Assembly (NCBI RefSeq): GCF_000007705.1
Contig: NC_005085.1
Span: forward strand, 4,039,752 to 4,103,751
Direction: 5' to 3'
DNA: 64,000 bases
Source of the DNA: Chromobacterium violaceum ATCC 12472
GTDB lineage: Bacteria > Pseudomonadota > Gammaproteobacteria > Burkholderiales > Chromobacteriaceae
Position numbers and translations under genes: made by a program. Below the pieces are notes generated by a model that worked only from the letters and a program-made list of their open reading frames with translations, did not search any database and was not told the origin of the DNA. Shown here piece after piece: positions 1 through 9,361 of this stretch (position 1 is the stretch's first letter; each line of letters starts with the position of its first letter).

Positions 1-738
<738 letters not shown>

Positions 739-816
739 TGGGTAAACCTTTTTGATTGAATTCTTCGAAGTTCCCGCTAGGGGACGACATGCTTAGGGGC
801 TAGACAGGGTGACGGC

Positions 817-1494
817 CTAGCCCTGCCGATTATGTTCATCATTCAGCCGCGGGCGCTGAGCCTGCGGCGGCGGGTTCGGAACCACCACGCCCATGGAAAT
901 GACGTACTTGAGCGCCTCATCGACGCTCATGTTCAGCTCGCGGGTGTCGCTGCGCGGCACCACGATGAAATAGCCGGAAGTGGGGTTCGGCGTGGTCGGC
1001 ACGTAAACGCTGACCAGCTCCTCGCCGCTCTCGGCGTGGCGCAGGATCTCCTGGGCCGGCGTGCCGGTCTGGAAGGCCACGGTCCAGGCGTTCTGGTGAG
1101 GCCAGCGCACCAGCAGCGCGTTCTTGAACGCGTTGCCGGAGTCGGACAGCAGCGTGTCGCTGACCTGCTTGACGCTGTTGTAGATGGAGCTGACCACCGG
1201 CGTGCGCGACAGCAGGCCGTGCCAGAACTCCACCAGGCGGCGGCCCAGCACGTTGGCGGCCAGCATGCCGGTGCCCATCACCACCAATACGGCGAATACC
1301 ACCCCGAGGCCGGGGATATGCATGCCGAACAGCCGCTCCGGACGCCATTCGGCCGGCAGCAGCGTCAGCGTCTGGTCCAGCGAACCGATGATCAGGTTCA
1401 GCACCCACAGGGTGATCGCCAGCGGCAGCCAGATCAGCAGGCCGGCGATCAGGTACCCCTTCAGGGTCATCTTGATTTGCGGGGGAACCGACAT
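817..1494 (-). CDS. DUF502 family membrane protein
   Basis: A 225-residue integral membrane protein of the DUF502 family, whose function is not established. The start MSVPPQIK at 1494 is chosen because its ATG shares a base with the TGA of the FmdB gene (TGATG), which suggests translational coupling. Two hydrophobic segments are visible: residues about 13-38 (LIAGLLIWLPLAITLWVLNL) and about 65-90 (GLGVVFAVLVVMGTGMLAANV). The family-typical stretch SSIYNSVKQVSDTLLS follows. The C-terminus is proline-rich and hydrophilic. It lies between the zinc-ribbon gene and aspS in one operon. Family assignment is good; the role is unknown. Confidence 0.88.
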   Translation of the reverse strand: MSVPPQIKMTLKGYLIAGLLIWLPLAITLWVLNLIIGSLDQTLTLLPAEWRPERLFGMHIPGLGVVFAVLVVMGTGMLAANVLGRRLVEFWHGLLSRTPVVSSIYNSVKQVSDTLLSDSGNAFKNALLVRWPHQNAWTVAFQTGTPAQEILRHAESGEELVSVYVPTTPNPTSGYFIVVPRSDTRELNMSVDEALKYVISMGVVVPNPPPQAQRPRLNDEHNRQG

Positions 1495-1748
1495 CAGTCG
1501 CAACCGCAGCCGGCGCCGCAACTGTGGCCGCCGGCCGGGGCCGAGCCGCCGGACGCGCTCGACGAGCCGCCCTTGAAGTCGGTCGCGTACCAGCCCGAGC
1601 CCTTCAGCTGGAAGCCCGCGGCGGACAGCTGCTTATGGTAGTCGGCGCTGCCGCATTCCGGACAGGCGGCCACCGGGGCGTCGCTCAGTTTCTGCAGGTG
1701 TTCCTTGGCGACGCCACAGGCGCCGCAACGATATTCATAGATCGGCAT
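1494..1748 (-). CDS. FmdB-type zinc-ribbon protein
   Basis: An 84-residue protein starting MPIYEYRCGACG, the typical FmdB/CxxC_CXXC_SSSS opening. Cysteine pairs at residues 8/11 (CGAC) and 29/32 (CPEC) form a predicted zinc ribbon. The tail is Gly/Ser-rich and ends in a cysteine-containing cluster (CGAGCGCD). The family was named from a putative regulator of formamidase, but its cellular role is unclear. It is the first gene of the FmdB-DUF502-aspS operon and overlaps DUF502 by one base. A TATTAT element on the minus strand (1782-1787) could be its -10 box, but no good -35 accompanies it. Confidence 0.9.
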   Translation of the reverse strand: MPIYEYRCGACGVAKEHLQKLSDAPVAACPECGSADYHKQLSAAGFQLKGSGWYATDFKGGSSSASGGSAPAGGHSCGAGCGCD

Positions 1749-1982
1749 AGCTTTACTTTCCCGCCAATTGACCACAATGGCATAATACGCACGTTTGCTG
1801 CACTGCACCACATCCGGAACTAAACTCAGGACAGGTCTGACTGTACAGATGCGGCCGCCCGCTTTCAAATCAAGTGCGCCGCCTGCAAACCTGCCATTAT
1901 ATCCGACTGAAACGACAATACAAAAACCACTTTCAATCATTCTGCTGCAACACCGCCCTGCAACGCTATCCCGGAGGTCCAA

Positions 1983-2780
1983 ATGGTTTACCAAGAAGGT
2001 CAGATGGAAAGCATACGCAACATTCTCGCCGGCAAGAGGGGGCTCATCGTCGGCATCGCCAACGAGAACAGCATCGCCTACGGCTGCGCCAGCGTGCTGC
2101 GCCAGCTGGGGGCCGAATGCGCGGTCACCTACCTCAACGCCAAGGCCGAGAAATACGTGCGGCCGCTGGCCGAGCAACTGCAGGCCAAGCTGGTGCTGCC
2201 GCTGGACGTGGAGCAGCCGGGCCAGTTGGAAAGCGTATTCGCCGAGATAGAAAAGCGCTGGGGCGAGCTGGATTTCATCGTCCACTCCATCGCCTACTGC
2301 CCGATGGAGGACTTGCACGGCCGCGTCACCGACTGTTCGCTGGCCGGCTTCCAGCAGGCGATGCGGGTGTCCTGCTACTCCTTCATCGAGATGGCGCGCC
2401 TGGCCGAGCCGCTGATGAAGCGCGGCGGCAGCCTGATCACCATGAGCTACTACGGTGCGGACAAGGTGGTGGAGCACTACAACATCATGGGCCCGGTCAA
2501 GGCCGCGCTGGAAAGCGTGTCCCGCTACCTGGCCAACGAGCTCGGCCCCAAGCGCATCCGCGTGCATGCGGTGTCGCCCGGCCCGCTGAAGACGCGCGCC
2601 GCCTCCGGCATCGCGCATTTCGACCAGTTGATCGAGGACGCTATCGCCCACGCGCCGCAGAATCGCCTGGTGGAGATAGAGGAAGTGGGCATGACCTGCG
2701 CCTTCCTGATTTCGGACGCCGCCAGCGGCCTCACCGGCCAGACCATCTACGTAGACGGCGGACACCACATCAAGGCTTGA
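1983..2780 (+). CDS. fabI: Enoyl-[acyl-carrier-protein] reductase, FabI type
   Basis: A 265-residue SDR-fold enzyme that reduces trans-2-enoyl-ACP with NAD(P)H in type II fatty acid synthesis. The N-terminal nucleotide-binding loop reads GLIVGIANENSIAYG, characteristic of FabI. The catalytic region SYYGADKVVEHYNIMGPVK carries Tyr and Lys in the Y-x6-K spacing of FabI. The C-terminus VDGGHHIKA is also typical. A GGAGG ribosome-binding site lies five bases before ATG 1983. A second ATG seven codons in (MESIRN) lacks this site. It is first in an operon with a phosphate acyltransferase and an acetate-type kinase, so it may be an accessory FabI rather than the main housekeeping enzyme. That is inference; other copies would lie outside the window. 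Confidence 0.93.
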   Translation: MVYQEGQMESIRNILAGKRGLIVGIANENSIAYGCASVLRQLGAECAVTYLNAKAEKYVRPLAEQLQAKLVLPLDVEQPGQLESVFAEIEKRWGELDFIVHSIAYCPMEDLHGRVTDCSLAGFQQAMRVSCYSFIEMARLAEPLMKRGGSLITMSYYGADKVVEHYNIMGPVKAALESVSRYLANELGPKRIRVHAVSPGPLKTRAASGIAHFDQLIEDAIAHAPQNRLVEIEEVGMTCAFLISDAASGLTGQTIYVDGGHHIKA

Positions 2781-2790
2781 GGAGAGCGGC

Positions 2791-3726
2791 ATGATTCACG
2801 ATACCCACGCATTCGACGACATCCTGCAGCAGGCGCGGCAACTGGGCGCGCTGCCGATGGCGGTGGCCCACCCCTGCAGCCGGGAATCGCTGCTGGGCGC
2901 GGTGGAGGCCGCCGACAACGGCATCGCCACGCCCATTCTGGTGGCGCCGCACGCTCGGCTGCAGAAACTGGCCGACGAGCTGGAAGTGGACCTCGGGCGC
3001 TTCGAGTGCATCGACGTCGAGCACAGCCACGCCGCCGCCGAGCGCGCGGTGCAGCTGACCCGCGACGGCTACGCCGACATCCTGATGAAAGGCAGCCTGC
3101 ACACCGACGAGTTCATGAGCGCGGCGCTGGCGCGCGAGACCGGCATCCGCACCGACCGCCGCATCAGCCACGTCTGGATCATGAAGGTGGAAAGCTACCC
3201 CCGCTACCTGTTCATCACCGACGCCGCGGTCAATATCGAGCCCGACCTGGTCACCAAGCGCGACATCTGCCAGAACGCCATCGACCTGACCCACGCGCTG
3301 GGCATCGCCTGCCCCAAGGTGGCCATCCTGGCGGCGGTGGAAACCATCAACCCCGACATGCGCTCGACGCTGGACGCCGCCGCGCTGTGCAAGATGGCCG
3401 ACCGCGGCCAGATCACCGGCGCCATCCTGGACGGTCCGCTGGCCTTCGACAACGCCATCTCCAAGGAAGCCGCCCAGAGCAAGGGCATCGTCTCGCCGGT
3501 GGCCGGCGATCCCGACATCCTGCTGGTGCCGGACCTGGAGGCCGGCAATATGCTGGGCAAGCAGTTGACCTACCTCGCCCAGGCCGCCTCGGCCGGCATC
3601 GTGATGGGCGCGCGCGTGCCCATGGTGCTGACCAGCCGCGCCGACGACGCCAGCGGCCGCCTCGCCTCCAGCGCCATCGCCAATCTGCTGGCCCACCAGC
3701 GCCGCCAACAGGGAGGGCGTCCATGA
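2791..3726 (+). CDS. Phosphate acetyl/butyryltransferase family protein
   Basis: A 311-residue single-domain phosphate acyltransferase (PTA_PTB family) that exchanges CoA and phosphate on acetyl- or butyryl-type thioesters. Visible family features are an N-terminal AVAHPCSRESLLGA, DILMKGSLHTDEFM, the central SHVWIMKVESYPRYLFITDA and the C-terminal SPVAGDPDILLVPDLEAGN and GKQLTYLAQA. It lacks the N-terminal P-loop/DRTGG parts of long Pta. Many databases call such proteins bifunctional enoyl-CoA hydratase/phosphate acetyltransferase, but no MaoC hydratase domain is present here. It starts 10 bases after fabI and its TGA overlaps the kinase ATG by four bases, so the three are clearly one operon. 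Whether the substrate is acetyl-, propionyl- or butyryl-CoA cannot be told. Confidence 0.9.
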   Translation: MIHDTHAFDDILQQARQLGALPMAVAHPCSRESLLGAVEAADNGIATPILVAPHARLQKLADELEVDLGRFECIDVEHSHAAAERAVQLTRDGYADILMKGSLHTDEFMSAALARETGIRTDRRISHVWIMKVESYPRYLFITDAAVNIEPDLVTKRDICQNAIDLTHALGIACPKVAILAAVETINPDMRSTLDAAALCKMADRGQITGAILDGPLAFDNAISKEAAQSKGIVSPVAGDPDILLVPDLEAGNMLGKQLTYLAQAASAGIVMGARVPMVLTSRADDASGRLASSAIANLLAHQRRQQGGRP

Positions 3727-4874
3727 ACCGCTGCCTGCTGGCGATCAATGCCGGTTCCGCCACGCTGAAGTTCCGCGCCTTCTCCCCGGATGGCCGGACG
3801 CTGCTGGCGCGCGGCATGGTGGACCGTTTCGGCAGCAAGGAGGCCAGGCTGCGCTTGGCCGACGCCAAGGGCCAGGCCCTGGCCGAGCGCGATCTGGCCG
3901 ACGCAGCCCACGCCGCCGCCCTGGCCGCGGTACTCAACAGCCTGGCCGACCAGGGTCTGGAGGCGCAGGCCCTGGTCCACCGCGTGGTGCACGGCGGCAG
4001 CCGCTTCCGCGAGCCGGTGCGGATAGACGCCGAAGTCCGCGCGGCGCTGGACGACTACATCGCGCTGGCGCCGCTGCACCAGCCGGTGAGCCTGGAGGTG
4101 GTGGACGCGTTCAGCGAACTGGATCCGCGGCTGCCGCAGATTGCCTGCTTCGACACCGCCTTCCACGCCACCCAGCCCACGGTGGCCACCCGTTTCGGCA
4201 TTGCCCGCCACTGGCACGACGAGGGCGTGCGCCGCTATGGCTTCCACGGCCTGTCCTACGCCGCCATCTCGCGGCGGCTGCCGGAGCTGGGGCTTGCCCA
4301 CGGCAAGGTGGTGGTCTGCCACCTGGGCAGCGGCGCCAGCGCCTGCGCGATCGAGTCCGGCAAGAGCGTGGCGTCCAGCATGGGCTTCTCGGCGGTGGAC
4401 GGGCTGATGATGGGCAGCCGTCCAGGCTATATCGACCCGGAGGTGATCCTGTACTGGCAGGAACACGAAGGCATGGGCGTGAAGGACGTGCGGCGCGAGC
4501 TGTACAAGAACTCGGGCCTCTTGGGGGTGTCCGGCGTATCCGCCGACATGCGCGAACTGCTGGCCAGCGACTTGCCGGAAGCGCGCGAGGCGGTGGAGCT
4601 GTTCTGCTACCGCGCCGCGCGCGAGGCGGCCAGCCTGGCCGCGGCGATGCGCGGCCTGGACGGGCTGGTCTTCACCGCCGGCATAGGCGAACACTCGGCC
4701 GAGGTGCGGGCCAGGATATTGCAGCAGCTGTCCTGGCTGGGATTCGATCTCGACCACGCCGCCAACCTCGCCCACGCGCGGCGGCTGACCGCCGCCGGCA
4801 GCCGCCTGCCGGCCTACGTGCTGCCCACCGACGAGGAGGGCGAAATGGCGCGCCAGGCCGCGCGCTTGTTATAA
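3723..4874 (+). CDS. Acetate/propionate-type kinase
   Basis: A 383-residue acetokinase-family enzyme that transfers phosphate between an acyl phosphate and ADP. ATG 3723 overlaps the previous stop (ATGA). The opening LLAINAGSATLKF matches the N-terminal phosphate-binding loop (NxGSxSxK type). HRVVHGG, CFDTAFHA, RRYGFHGLSY, CHLGSGASACAI and FTAGIGEHSAEVR are the expected active-site blocks. It is somewhat shorter than classical AckA (about 400 residues). With the phosphotransacylase it would give acyl-CoA to ATP by substrate-level phosphorylation, or the reverse. Its link to a fabI gene suggests a role in acyl-group or polyester turnover, which is inference. Confidence 0.92.
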   Translation: MNRCLLAINAGSATLKFRAFSPDGRTLLARGMVDRFGSKEARLRLADAKGQALAERDLADAAHAAALAAVLNSLADQGLEAQALVHRVVHGGSRFREPVRIDAEVRAALDDYIALAPLHQPVSLEVVDAFSELDPRLPQIACFDTAFHATQPTVATRFGIARHWHDEGVRRYGFHGLSYAAISRRLPELGLAHGKVVVCHLGSGASACAIESGKSVASSMGFSAVDGLMMGSRPGYIDPEVILYWQEHEGMGVKDVRRELYKNSGLLGVSGVSADMRELLASDLPEAREAVELFCYRAAREAASLAAAMRGLDGLVFTAGIGEHSAEVRARILQQLSWLGFDLDHAANLAHARRLTAAGSRLPAYVLPTDEEGEMARQAARLL

Positions 4875-4882
4875 AAACAGGG

Positions 4883-5581
4883 TCAGGCGCCCGCGCCGCC
4901 CAGCCAGCGGGTGAGCACCTGAGCGGCCAGCGCCGTCAGCGCCTCGCCATGGCGTCGGTTCTGCTCGCGCAGCTCGCGCGGGTCGATGCCGGCCGCCGCC
5001 AGCTCGCCGCTATGGCCGATCAGCCAACGCTCCAGCTGCTGCGGCTCCGCCTCGAGGTGAAACTGCAGGCCCAGCGCGTAATCGCCGACGGCGTAAGCCT
5101 GGTGCGGACAGCGCTCGCTGGCGGCCAGCCATTGCGCGCCGCGGGGCACGGCGAACTGGTCGCCGTGCCAGTGCAGCACCGGCGCGTCGGCCAGCGGCGC
5201 CAGCGCGGACGCCCGGCCCGCTTCGGTCAGCTTCAGCGGCGCGTAGCCTATCTCCTTGTGCCCCATCGGCGCCACTTTGGCGCCCAGCGCGCGCGCCATC
5301 AGCTGCGCGCCCAGGCAGACGCCCAGCGTCGGCCGCCGCTGCCGCAGCCGCGCTTGCAGCAATCTCAGCTCCTGCTCCAGAAAGGGATACTGCGCCTCGT
5401 CGTTCGCGCCGATCGGGCCGCCCAGCGCCACCAGCAGATCCGCCTGATCCAATGCGGCCGTGTCCAGCCGGTCCACGCCGGCTTCGCGGTATTCAATGCG
5501 GTAGCCGCGCATCTCAAGCACGCGGCGCAGCGTTCCCAGATCTTCGAATGCGACATGGCGGATCGCGATGGCGGTCTTCAT
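4883..5581 (-). CDS. Class I glutamine amidotransferase-like protein
   Basis: A 232-residue type 1 glutamine amidotransferase domain protein (GATase1, GMP-synthase-like) without an attached synthetase. The nucleophile elbow LGVCLGAQLMA and the downstream histidine-glutamate of the triad in LGLQFHLEAEP are present, so it should hydrolyse glutamine or a gamma-glutamyl compound. The start MKTAIAIRHV at 5581 follows a purine-rich AAGGGGGCG region. Upstream in-frame codons are discounted because they run through proline/arginine-rich non-family sequence. It is a single gene, convergent with the acetokinase operon with eight bases between the stops. The true substrate is unknown. Confidence 0.85.
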   Translation of the reverse strand: MKTAIAIRHVAFEDLGTLRRVLEMRGYRIEYREAGVDRLDTAALDQADLLVALGGPIGANDEAQYPFLEQELRLLQARLRQRRPTLGVCLGAQLMARALGAKVAPMGHKEIGYAPLKLTEAGRASALAPLADAPVLHWHGDQFAVPRGAQWLAASERCPHQAYAVGDYALGLQFHLEAEPQQLERWLIGHSGELAAAGIDPRELREQNRRHGEALTALAAQVLTRWLGGAGA

Positions 5582-5660
5582 CCGCGCCCCCTTCCTATGC
5601 GGATTCAATTTTCCGAGTATGCATAAGCCCCCCGCCATTGTCGACGATGGAAAGGACAAC

Positions 5661-5688
5661 GCCCCCGCCGCATCTCTGCGGCGGGGGC
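5661..5688. other. Perfect 12-bp hairpin
   Basis: Arms 5661-5672 and 5677-5688 (GCCCCCGCCGCA and its exact complement) enclose a TCTC loop. There is no adjacent T-run on either strand. It lies between the amidotransferase start and the rpsT terminator, so it could add to transcription termination or lie in the amidotransferase 5' leader. Confidence 0.7.
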
Positions 5689-5699
5689 GCGGATACACA

Positions 5700-5724
5700 A
5701 AAGGCCCCGCGATGCGGAGCCTTT
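5700..5724 (-). terminator. rpsT terminator
   Basis: Hairpin with arms 5700-5710 and 5714-5724 (one mismatch). On the minus strand it is followed by a short T-run. It lies 30 bases after the rpsT stop. Confidence 0.75.
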
Positions 5725-5753
5725 GCGTATTCTTGCAGCCTTGGCTGGCTAGA

Positions 5754-6017
5754 TCAGGCCATGGCCTTGATCTGAGCGGACAGACGGCTCTTGTGACGAG
5801 CGGCCTTGTTCTTGTGGAACACGCCCTTGTCGGCGATGCGGTCGATCACTTTTTCGGAAGCCTGGAACACCACGCGAGCGGCGGCCTTGTCGCCGGCTTC
5901 GATTGCCTTGAGCACTTTCTTCACTGCGGTACGGAACGCAGTACGCAGGCTGGCGTTATGCGCGCGCTGCTTGAGGGCTGTGCGTGCACGCTTGCGAGCT
6001 TGTGCGCTGTTAGCCAT
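5754..6017 (-). CDS. rpsT: 30S ribosomal protein S20
   Basis: An 87-residue, very basic primary 16S rRNA-binding protein of the small subunit. The opening [18 protein letters not shown] and the conserved middle [17 protein letters not shown] and C-terminal [20 protein letters not shown] are typical S20. A strong AGGAGAAAG ribosome-binding site precedes the ATG. It is monocistronic, with its own promoter at about 6054-6082 and a terminator at 5700-5724. It is divergent from murJ, a neighbour pair widespread in proteobacteria. Confidence 0.98.
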   Translation of the reverse strand: MANSAQARKRARTALKQRAHNASLRTAFRTAVKKVLKAIEAGDKAAARVVFQASEKVIDRIADKGVFHKNKAARHKSRLSAQIKAMA

Positions 6018-6053
6018 GAATCTTTCTCCTGATAGCGGAATCTGAAACCCGCG

Positions 6054-6082
6054 ATTCTAAGCCCTAAACACAGGTTTTGCAA
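6054..6082 (-). promoter_or_regulatory. rpsT sigma-70 promoter
   Basis: On the minus strand, a -35 TTGCAA (6077-6082) and a -10 TAGAAT (6054-6059) are separated by 17 bases. This predicts a start near 6047, about 30 bases before the rpsT ATG. Confidence 0.7.
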
Positions 6083-6144
6083 CAGGAATCCCGCCAGCGT
6101 AAACTAGCGGGCTTGCTCAACGCCTCTGACACCCAAATAAAGCA

Positions 6145-7680
6145 ATGAACCTGCTCAAGGCCCTGGCTGCAGTCAGCAGCATGACCATGGTTTCCCGCGT
6201 GCTCGGCCTGGTGCGCGACACGCTGGTTGCCCGCATTTTCGGCGCCGGCATGGCCGCCGACGCCTTCAACGCCGCCTTCAAGATTCCCAACATGCTGCGC
6301 CGGCTGTTCGCCGAGGGCGCGTTCTCGCAGGCTTTCGTGCCGATACTGGGCGAATACAAGCAGAACAGGACGCACGAGGAGACCCGCGAATTCGTCGCCA
6401 AGGTCACCGGCGTGCTGGGCTCGGTGTTGCTGCTGGTGACGGCGATAGGCATGCTGGCCGCGCCGGCCATCATGTGGATCTCGGCGCCCGGCTTTTACCG
6501 CGAGCCGGCCAAGGCCGCGCTGTTCGCCGACATCCTGCGCGTCTCCTTCCCATATATTTTCTTCATCTCGCTGTCGTCGATGACCGGCAGCGTGCTCAAC
6601 AGCTGGGGCAAGTTCTCGATCCCGGCTTTCACCCCCACCTTCCTAAACCTCAGCTTCATCGTCTTCGCGCTGGCTTTCACCCATTACTTCCATCCGCCCA
6701 TCATGGCGATGGCGTGGGCGGTGTTCGTCGGCGGGCTGATCCAGCTGGTGTGGCAGCTGCCCTTCCTGAAGCAGATCGGCATGCTGGCCAAGCCCATCCT
6801 CGCCTTCCGCGATCCGGAAGTCTGGCGGGTGATCAAACAGATGGGGCCGGCGATCTTCGGCGTGTCGGTGGCGCAGATCTCGCTGCTGATCAACTCCACC
6901 TTCGCCTCCTTCCTGCCCACCGGCAGCGTGTCCTGGATGTATTACGCCGACCGGCTGATGGAATTCCCGTCCGGCGTGCTGGGCGTGGCGCTCGGCACCA
7001 TCCTGCTTCCGTCCTTGTCCAAACACGCCGCCAGCAAGTCCGACGCCGAGTTCAGCGTGCTGCTGGACTGGGGCATACGGCTGTCGCTGCTGCTGGCGGT
7101 GCCGGCCACCGTCGGCCTGGGCCTGCTGTCCGGCCCCTTGCTGTACACCATGTTCATGTACGGCAAGTTCACCGCCCACGACGCCTTGATGTCGCAGCAG
7201 GCGGTGATCGCCTACTCCTTCGGCCTGTTGGGGCTGATCCTGGTCAAGGTGCTGGCGCCGGGCTTCTACGCGCGCCAGGACATCAAGACGCCGGTGCGCA
7301 TCGCGGTGGCGACGCTGATCGCCACCCAGGTGATGAACCTGGCCTTCGTGTTCCCGCTGAAGCACGCCGGCCTGGCGCTGTCGATCGGCCTCGCCTCCTG
7401 CATCAATGCCGGCCTGTTGATGCACACGCTGCAAAAGCGCGGCATCTACCGTCCGGAAGCCGGCTGGAAGCCCTTCCTCGCCAAGCTGTTCATCGCCATC
7501 GCGGCGATGGCGGCCGCGCTGCTGGCCTGCCAGCAATGGCTGCCGATAGACTGGCACGGCCACGCCTGGCAGCGCGCGCTGTGGCTGCTGCTGCTGGTCG
7601 GCGTCGGCGCGGCGGTTTATTTCGCCGCGCTGTTCGTCCAGGGCTTCCGCCCGCGCCACTTCATGCGCCGCGAGCATTGA
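6145..7680 (+). CDS. murJ: Lipid II flippase MurJ
   Basis: A 511-residue polytopic inner-membrane protein (MviN/MurJ, MOP superfamily) that flips lipid II for peptidoglycan synthesis. The opening [20 protein letters not shown] and [19 protein letters not shown], with [20 protein letters not shown], are hallmark MurJ sequences. These contain the conserved arginine/aspartate pair and the RRLF-x-EGAFSQ motif. About 14 hydrophobic segments follow, and the length is normal. It starts a likely operon: the next gene begins two bases after its stop, then queF 11 bases after that. The ribosome-binding site is weak. Confidence 0.97.
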   Translation: MNLLKALAAVSSMTMVSRVLGLVRDTLVARIFGAGMAADAFNAAFKIPNMLRRLFAEGAFSQAFVPILGEYKQNRTHEETREFVAKVTGVLGSVLLLVTAIGMLAAPAIMWISAPGFYREPAKAALFADILRVSFPYIFFISLSSMTGSVLNSWGKFSIPAFTPTFLNLSFIVFALAFTHYFHPPIMAMAWAVFVGGLIQLVWQLPFLKQIGMLAKPILAFRDPEVWRVIKQMGPAIFGVSVAQISLLINSTFASFLPTGSVSWMYYADRLMEFPSGVLGVALGTILLPSLSKHAASKSDAEFSVLLDWGIRLSLLLAVPATVGLGLLSGPLLYTMFMYGKFTAHDALMSQQAVIAYSFGLLGLILVKVLAPGFYARQDIKTPVRIAVATLIATQVMNLAFVFPLKHAGLALSIGLASCINAGLLMHTLQKRGIYRPEAGWKPFLAKLFIAIAAMAAALLACQQWLPIDWHGHAWQRALWLLLLVGVGAAVYFAALFVQGFRPRHFMRREH

Positions 7681-7682
7681 TC

Positions 7683-8441
7683 ATGCGCCAGACGCTCAAG
7701 GCTATTTCTCAGGCAGAGCGCCAGGCCTTGACGGTTTTGCTGGTTTGCAGCCTGTGCATGGTCTGGCTGCAATACCCCGCCAACCGCTATTGGATGCTGG
7801 CCACGCTTAATCTGGCCTTGCCCCAGGCCGCGGACTGGTTTCGCGCCTCCGTGGTGCACAATCCGCATACCGAACTGTTCCGCGTCGCCTATTGGGCGCT
7901 GGCCAGCATCGCCGGCTATGTTTTGCTACCTTGGCTGCACATTCGGCTCAAAGGCGGCAAGCTGTCCGACTACGGCATCGCCTGGCCGGACCGCAGCACG
8001 CTGCGCGCCGACCTGAAGCTGTTTCCGCTGTTCTATGCACTGATGCTGCCGCTGGTGTGGTGGGCATCGGCTCAGCCTGGCTTTCTCGCCATCTATCCTT
8101 TCTTCCGGCTGAGTTCGGGAGAAACGCTATGGCCGCACTGGCTGCTGTGGGAAATGCTTTATTTCGCCCAGTTCGCCGCGCTGGAGTTCTTCTTTCGAGG
8201 CTATATGGTGCATGGGCTGAAGCCCCGCCTCGGCTGGCTGGCGGTATTCGTGATGATCATCCCCTATTGCATGATCCATTTCGAAAAACCGGCGCTGGAG
8301 AGCCTGGCCGCCATTATCGCCGGCGCCGCTCTGGGCTTGCTAAGCTACCGCTATAAATCAATCTGGCTGGGCGTGGCGCTGCATTGCAGCGTGGCGCTGA
8401 CCATGGACCTGATGGCGCTGTGGCGCAAGGGTCTGCTGTAA
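7683..8441 (+). CDS. CPBP-family intramembrane metalloprotease homologue
   Basis: A 252-residue multi-pass membrane protein with about six to seven hydrophobic segments. The [14 protein letters not shown] stretch near residue 170 carries the ExxxR signature of the CPBP (ABI/CaaX-protease-like) family. A second histidine-bearing segment, [10 protein letters not shown], follows about 25 residues later, and the last conserved segment is [12 protein letters not shown]. Only one glutamate of the usual EE pair is present (LE instead of EE), so catalysis is uncertain. It begins two bases after murJ and precedes queF by 11 bases. The target is unknown. Confidence 0.8.
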   Translation: MRQTLKAISQAERQALTVLLVCSLCMVWLQYPANRYWMLATLNLALPQAADWFRASVVHNPHTELFRVAYWALASIAGYVLLPWLHIRLKGGKLSDYGIAWPDRSTLRADLKLFPLFYALMLPLVWWASAQPGFLAIYPFFRLSSGETLWPHWLLWEMLYFAQFAALEFFFRGYMVHGLKPRLGWLAVFVMIIPYCMIHFEKPALESLAAIIAGAALGLLSYRYKSIWLGVALHCSVALTMDLMALWRKGLL

Positions 8442-8452
8442 AGGAAATCATC

Positions 8453-9292
8453 ATGAACATACATGCCGCCACACCCGAACATTCGCCGCTGGGCAAAACC
8501 GTCAGCTACCAGGACCAGTACGATCCGTCCCTGCTGTTCCCGATCGCGCGCCAGACCAAGCGCGACGAGATCGGCGTGGATGAAGCCGCGCTGCCCTTCG
8601 CCGGCGTCGACATCTGGACCGGCTTCGAGCTGTCCTGGCTCAACGCCCGCGGCAAGCCGCAGATCGGCATCGCCACCTTCCGCATTCCGGCCGGCAGCCC
8701 CAGGCTGATCGAGTCCAAGTCGTTCAAGCTCTACCTGAACAGCTACAACCAGACGCGGATGGACGGCATCGACGCCCTCGCCGCCCAGTTGGCGCGGGAC
8801 CTGTCCGCCGCCGCCGGCGCCGAGGTGGCGGTCAGCATCGCGCTGCCGCAAGCCTTCGCCGCCGAGCGGATCGCCGAGCTCGCGGGCGAATGCATCGACG
8901 AGCTGGACATCGCCGTCGACAACTACGCGCCCTGCCCGGAAATCCTGAGCGCCGACTCCACGGCCATCGTCAGCGAAACGCTGTGCAGCAATCTCTTGAA
9001 GTCCAACTGCCTGGTCACCGGCCAGCCGGACTGGGGCAGCGTGTCCATCCGCTACACCGGTCCGAAAATAGACCGCGAAGCGCTGCTGAGGTATCTGATC
9101 GGCTTCCGCCGGCACAATGAATTCCACGAGCAATGCGTCGAGCGCATCTTCGTCGACGTGCTGCGCGCCTGCGCGCCAACGAAGCTGACCGTCTACGCCC
9201 GCTACACCCGCCGCGGCGGCCTGGACATCAACCCCTGGCGCAGCAACTGCGACGCAGCGCCGACGGACAACGTCCGCACCGCCCGGCAGTAG
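8453..9292 (+). CDS. queF: NADPH-dependent 7-cyano-7-deazaguanine reductase
   Basis: A 279-residue enzyme that reduces the preQ0 nitrile to preQ1 in queuosine synthesis. It is the long, two-domain (E. coli-like) form. The QueF signature [16 protein letters not shown] lies near residue 85. The catalytic cysteine and aspartate are in [15 protein letters not shown]. The C-terminal block [16 protein letters not shown] and [16 protein letters not shown] are near-identical in type to E. coli QueF. An AAGGAAATCATC leader supplies the ribosome-binding site. It is the third gene after murJ and the CPBP gene. No preQ1 riboswitch can fit in the 11-base gap. Confidence 0.97.
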   Translation: MNIHAATPEHSPLGKTVSYQDQYDPSLLFPIARQTKRDEIGVDEAALPFAGVDIWTGFELSWLNARGKPQIGIATFRIPAGSPRLIESKSFKLYLNSYNQTRMDGIDALAAQLARDLSAAAGAEVAVSIALPQAFAAERIAELAGECIDELDIAVDNYAPCPEILSADSTAIVSETLCSNLLKSNCLVTGQPDWGSVSIRYTGPKIDREALLRYLIGFRRHNEFHEQCVERIFVDVLRACAPTKLTVYARYTRRGGLDINPWRSNCDAAPTDNVRTARQ

Positions 9293-9314
9293 CGCCGGCG
9301 AAACGCGCAAAACA

Positions 9315-9344
9315 AAAGGGATGCTTCTCGGCATCCCTTTTTTT
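9315..9344 (+). terminator. Terminator after queF
   Basis: Ten-base-pair stem (9315-9324 with 9331-9340) and a TTCTCG loop, followed by a T-run. The A-rich 5' flank also makes it usable by the convergent rluA-type gene. Confidence 0.9.
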
Positions 9345-9361
9345 GCGGCCCAGGCCAGGCA

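Noticed and set aside
3006-3722. An extended acetokinase open frame starting at 3006
   Set aside because: Its first 239 codons are arginine/proline-rich and antisense-like to the phosphate acyltransferase frame. The real start at 3723 has the family N-terminus and a four-base overlap.
8442-8452. preQ1 riboswitch before queF
   Set aside because: The gap to the previous gene is only 11 bases.
8453-9292. FolE2-type GTP cyclohydrolase for the gene after the CPBP protein
   Set aside because: The first glance at a tunnel-fold protein suggested this, but [16 protein letters not shown] and [13 protein letters not shown] are specific to QueF.
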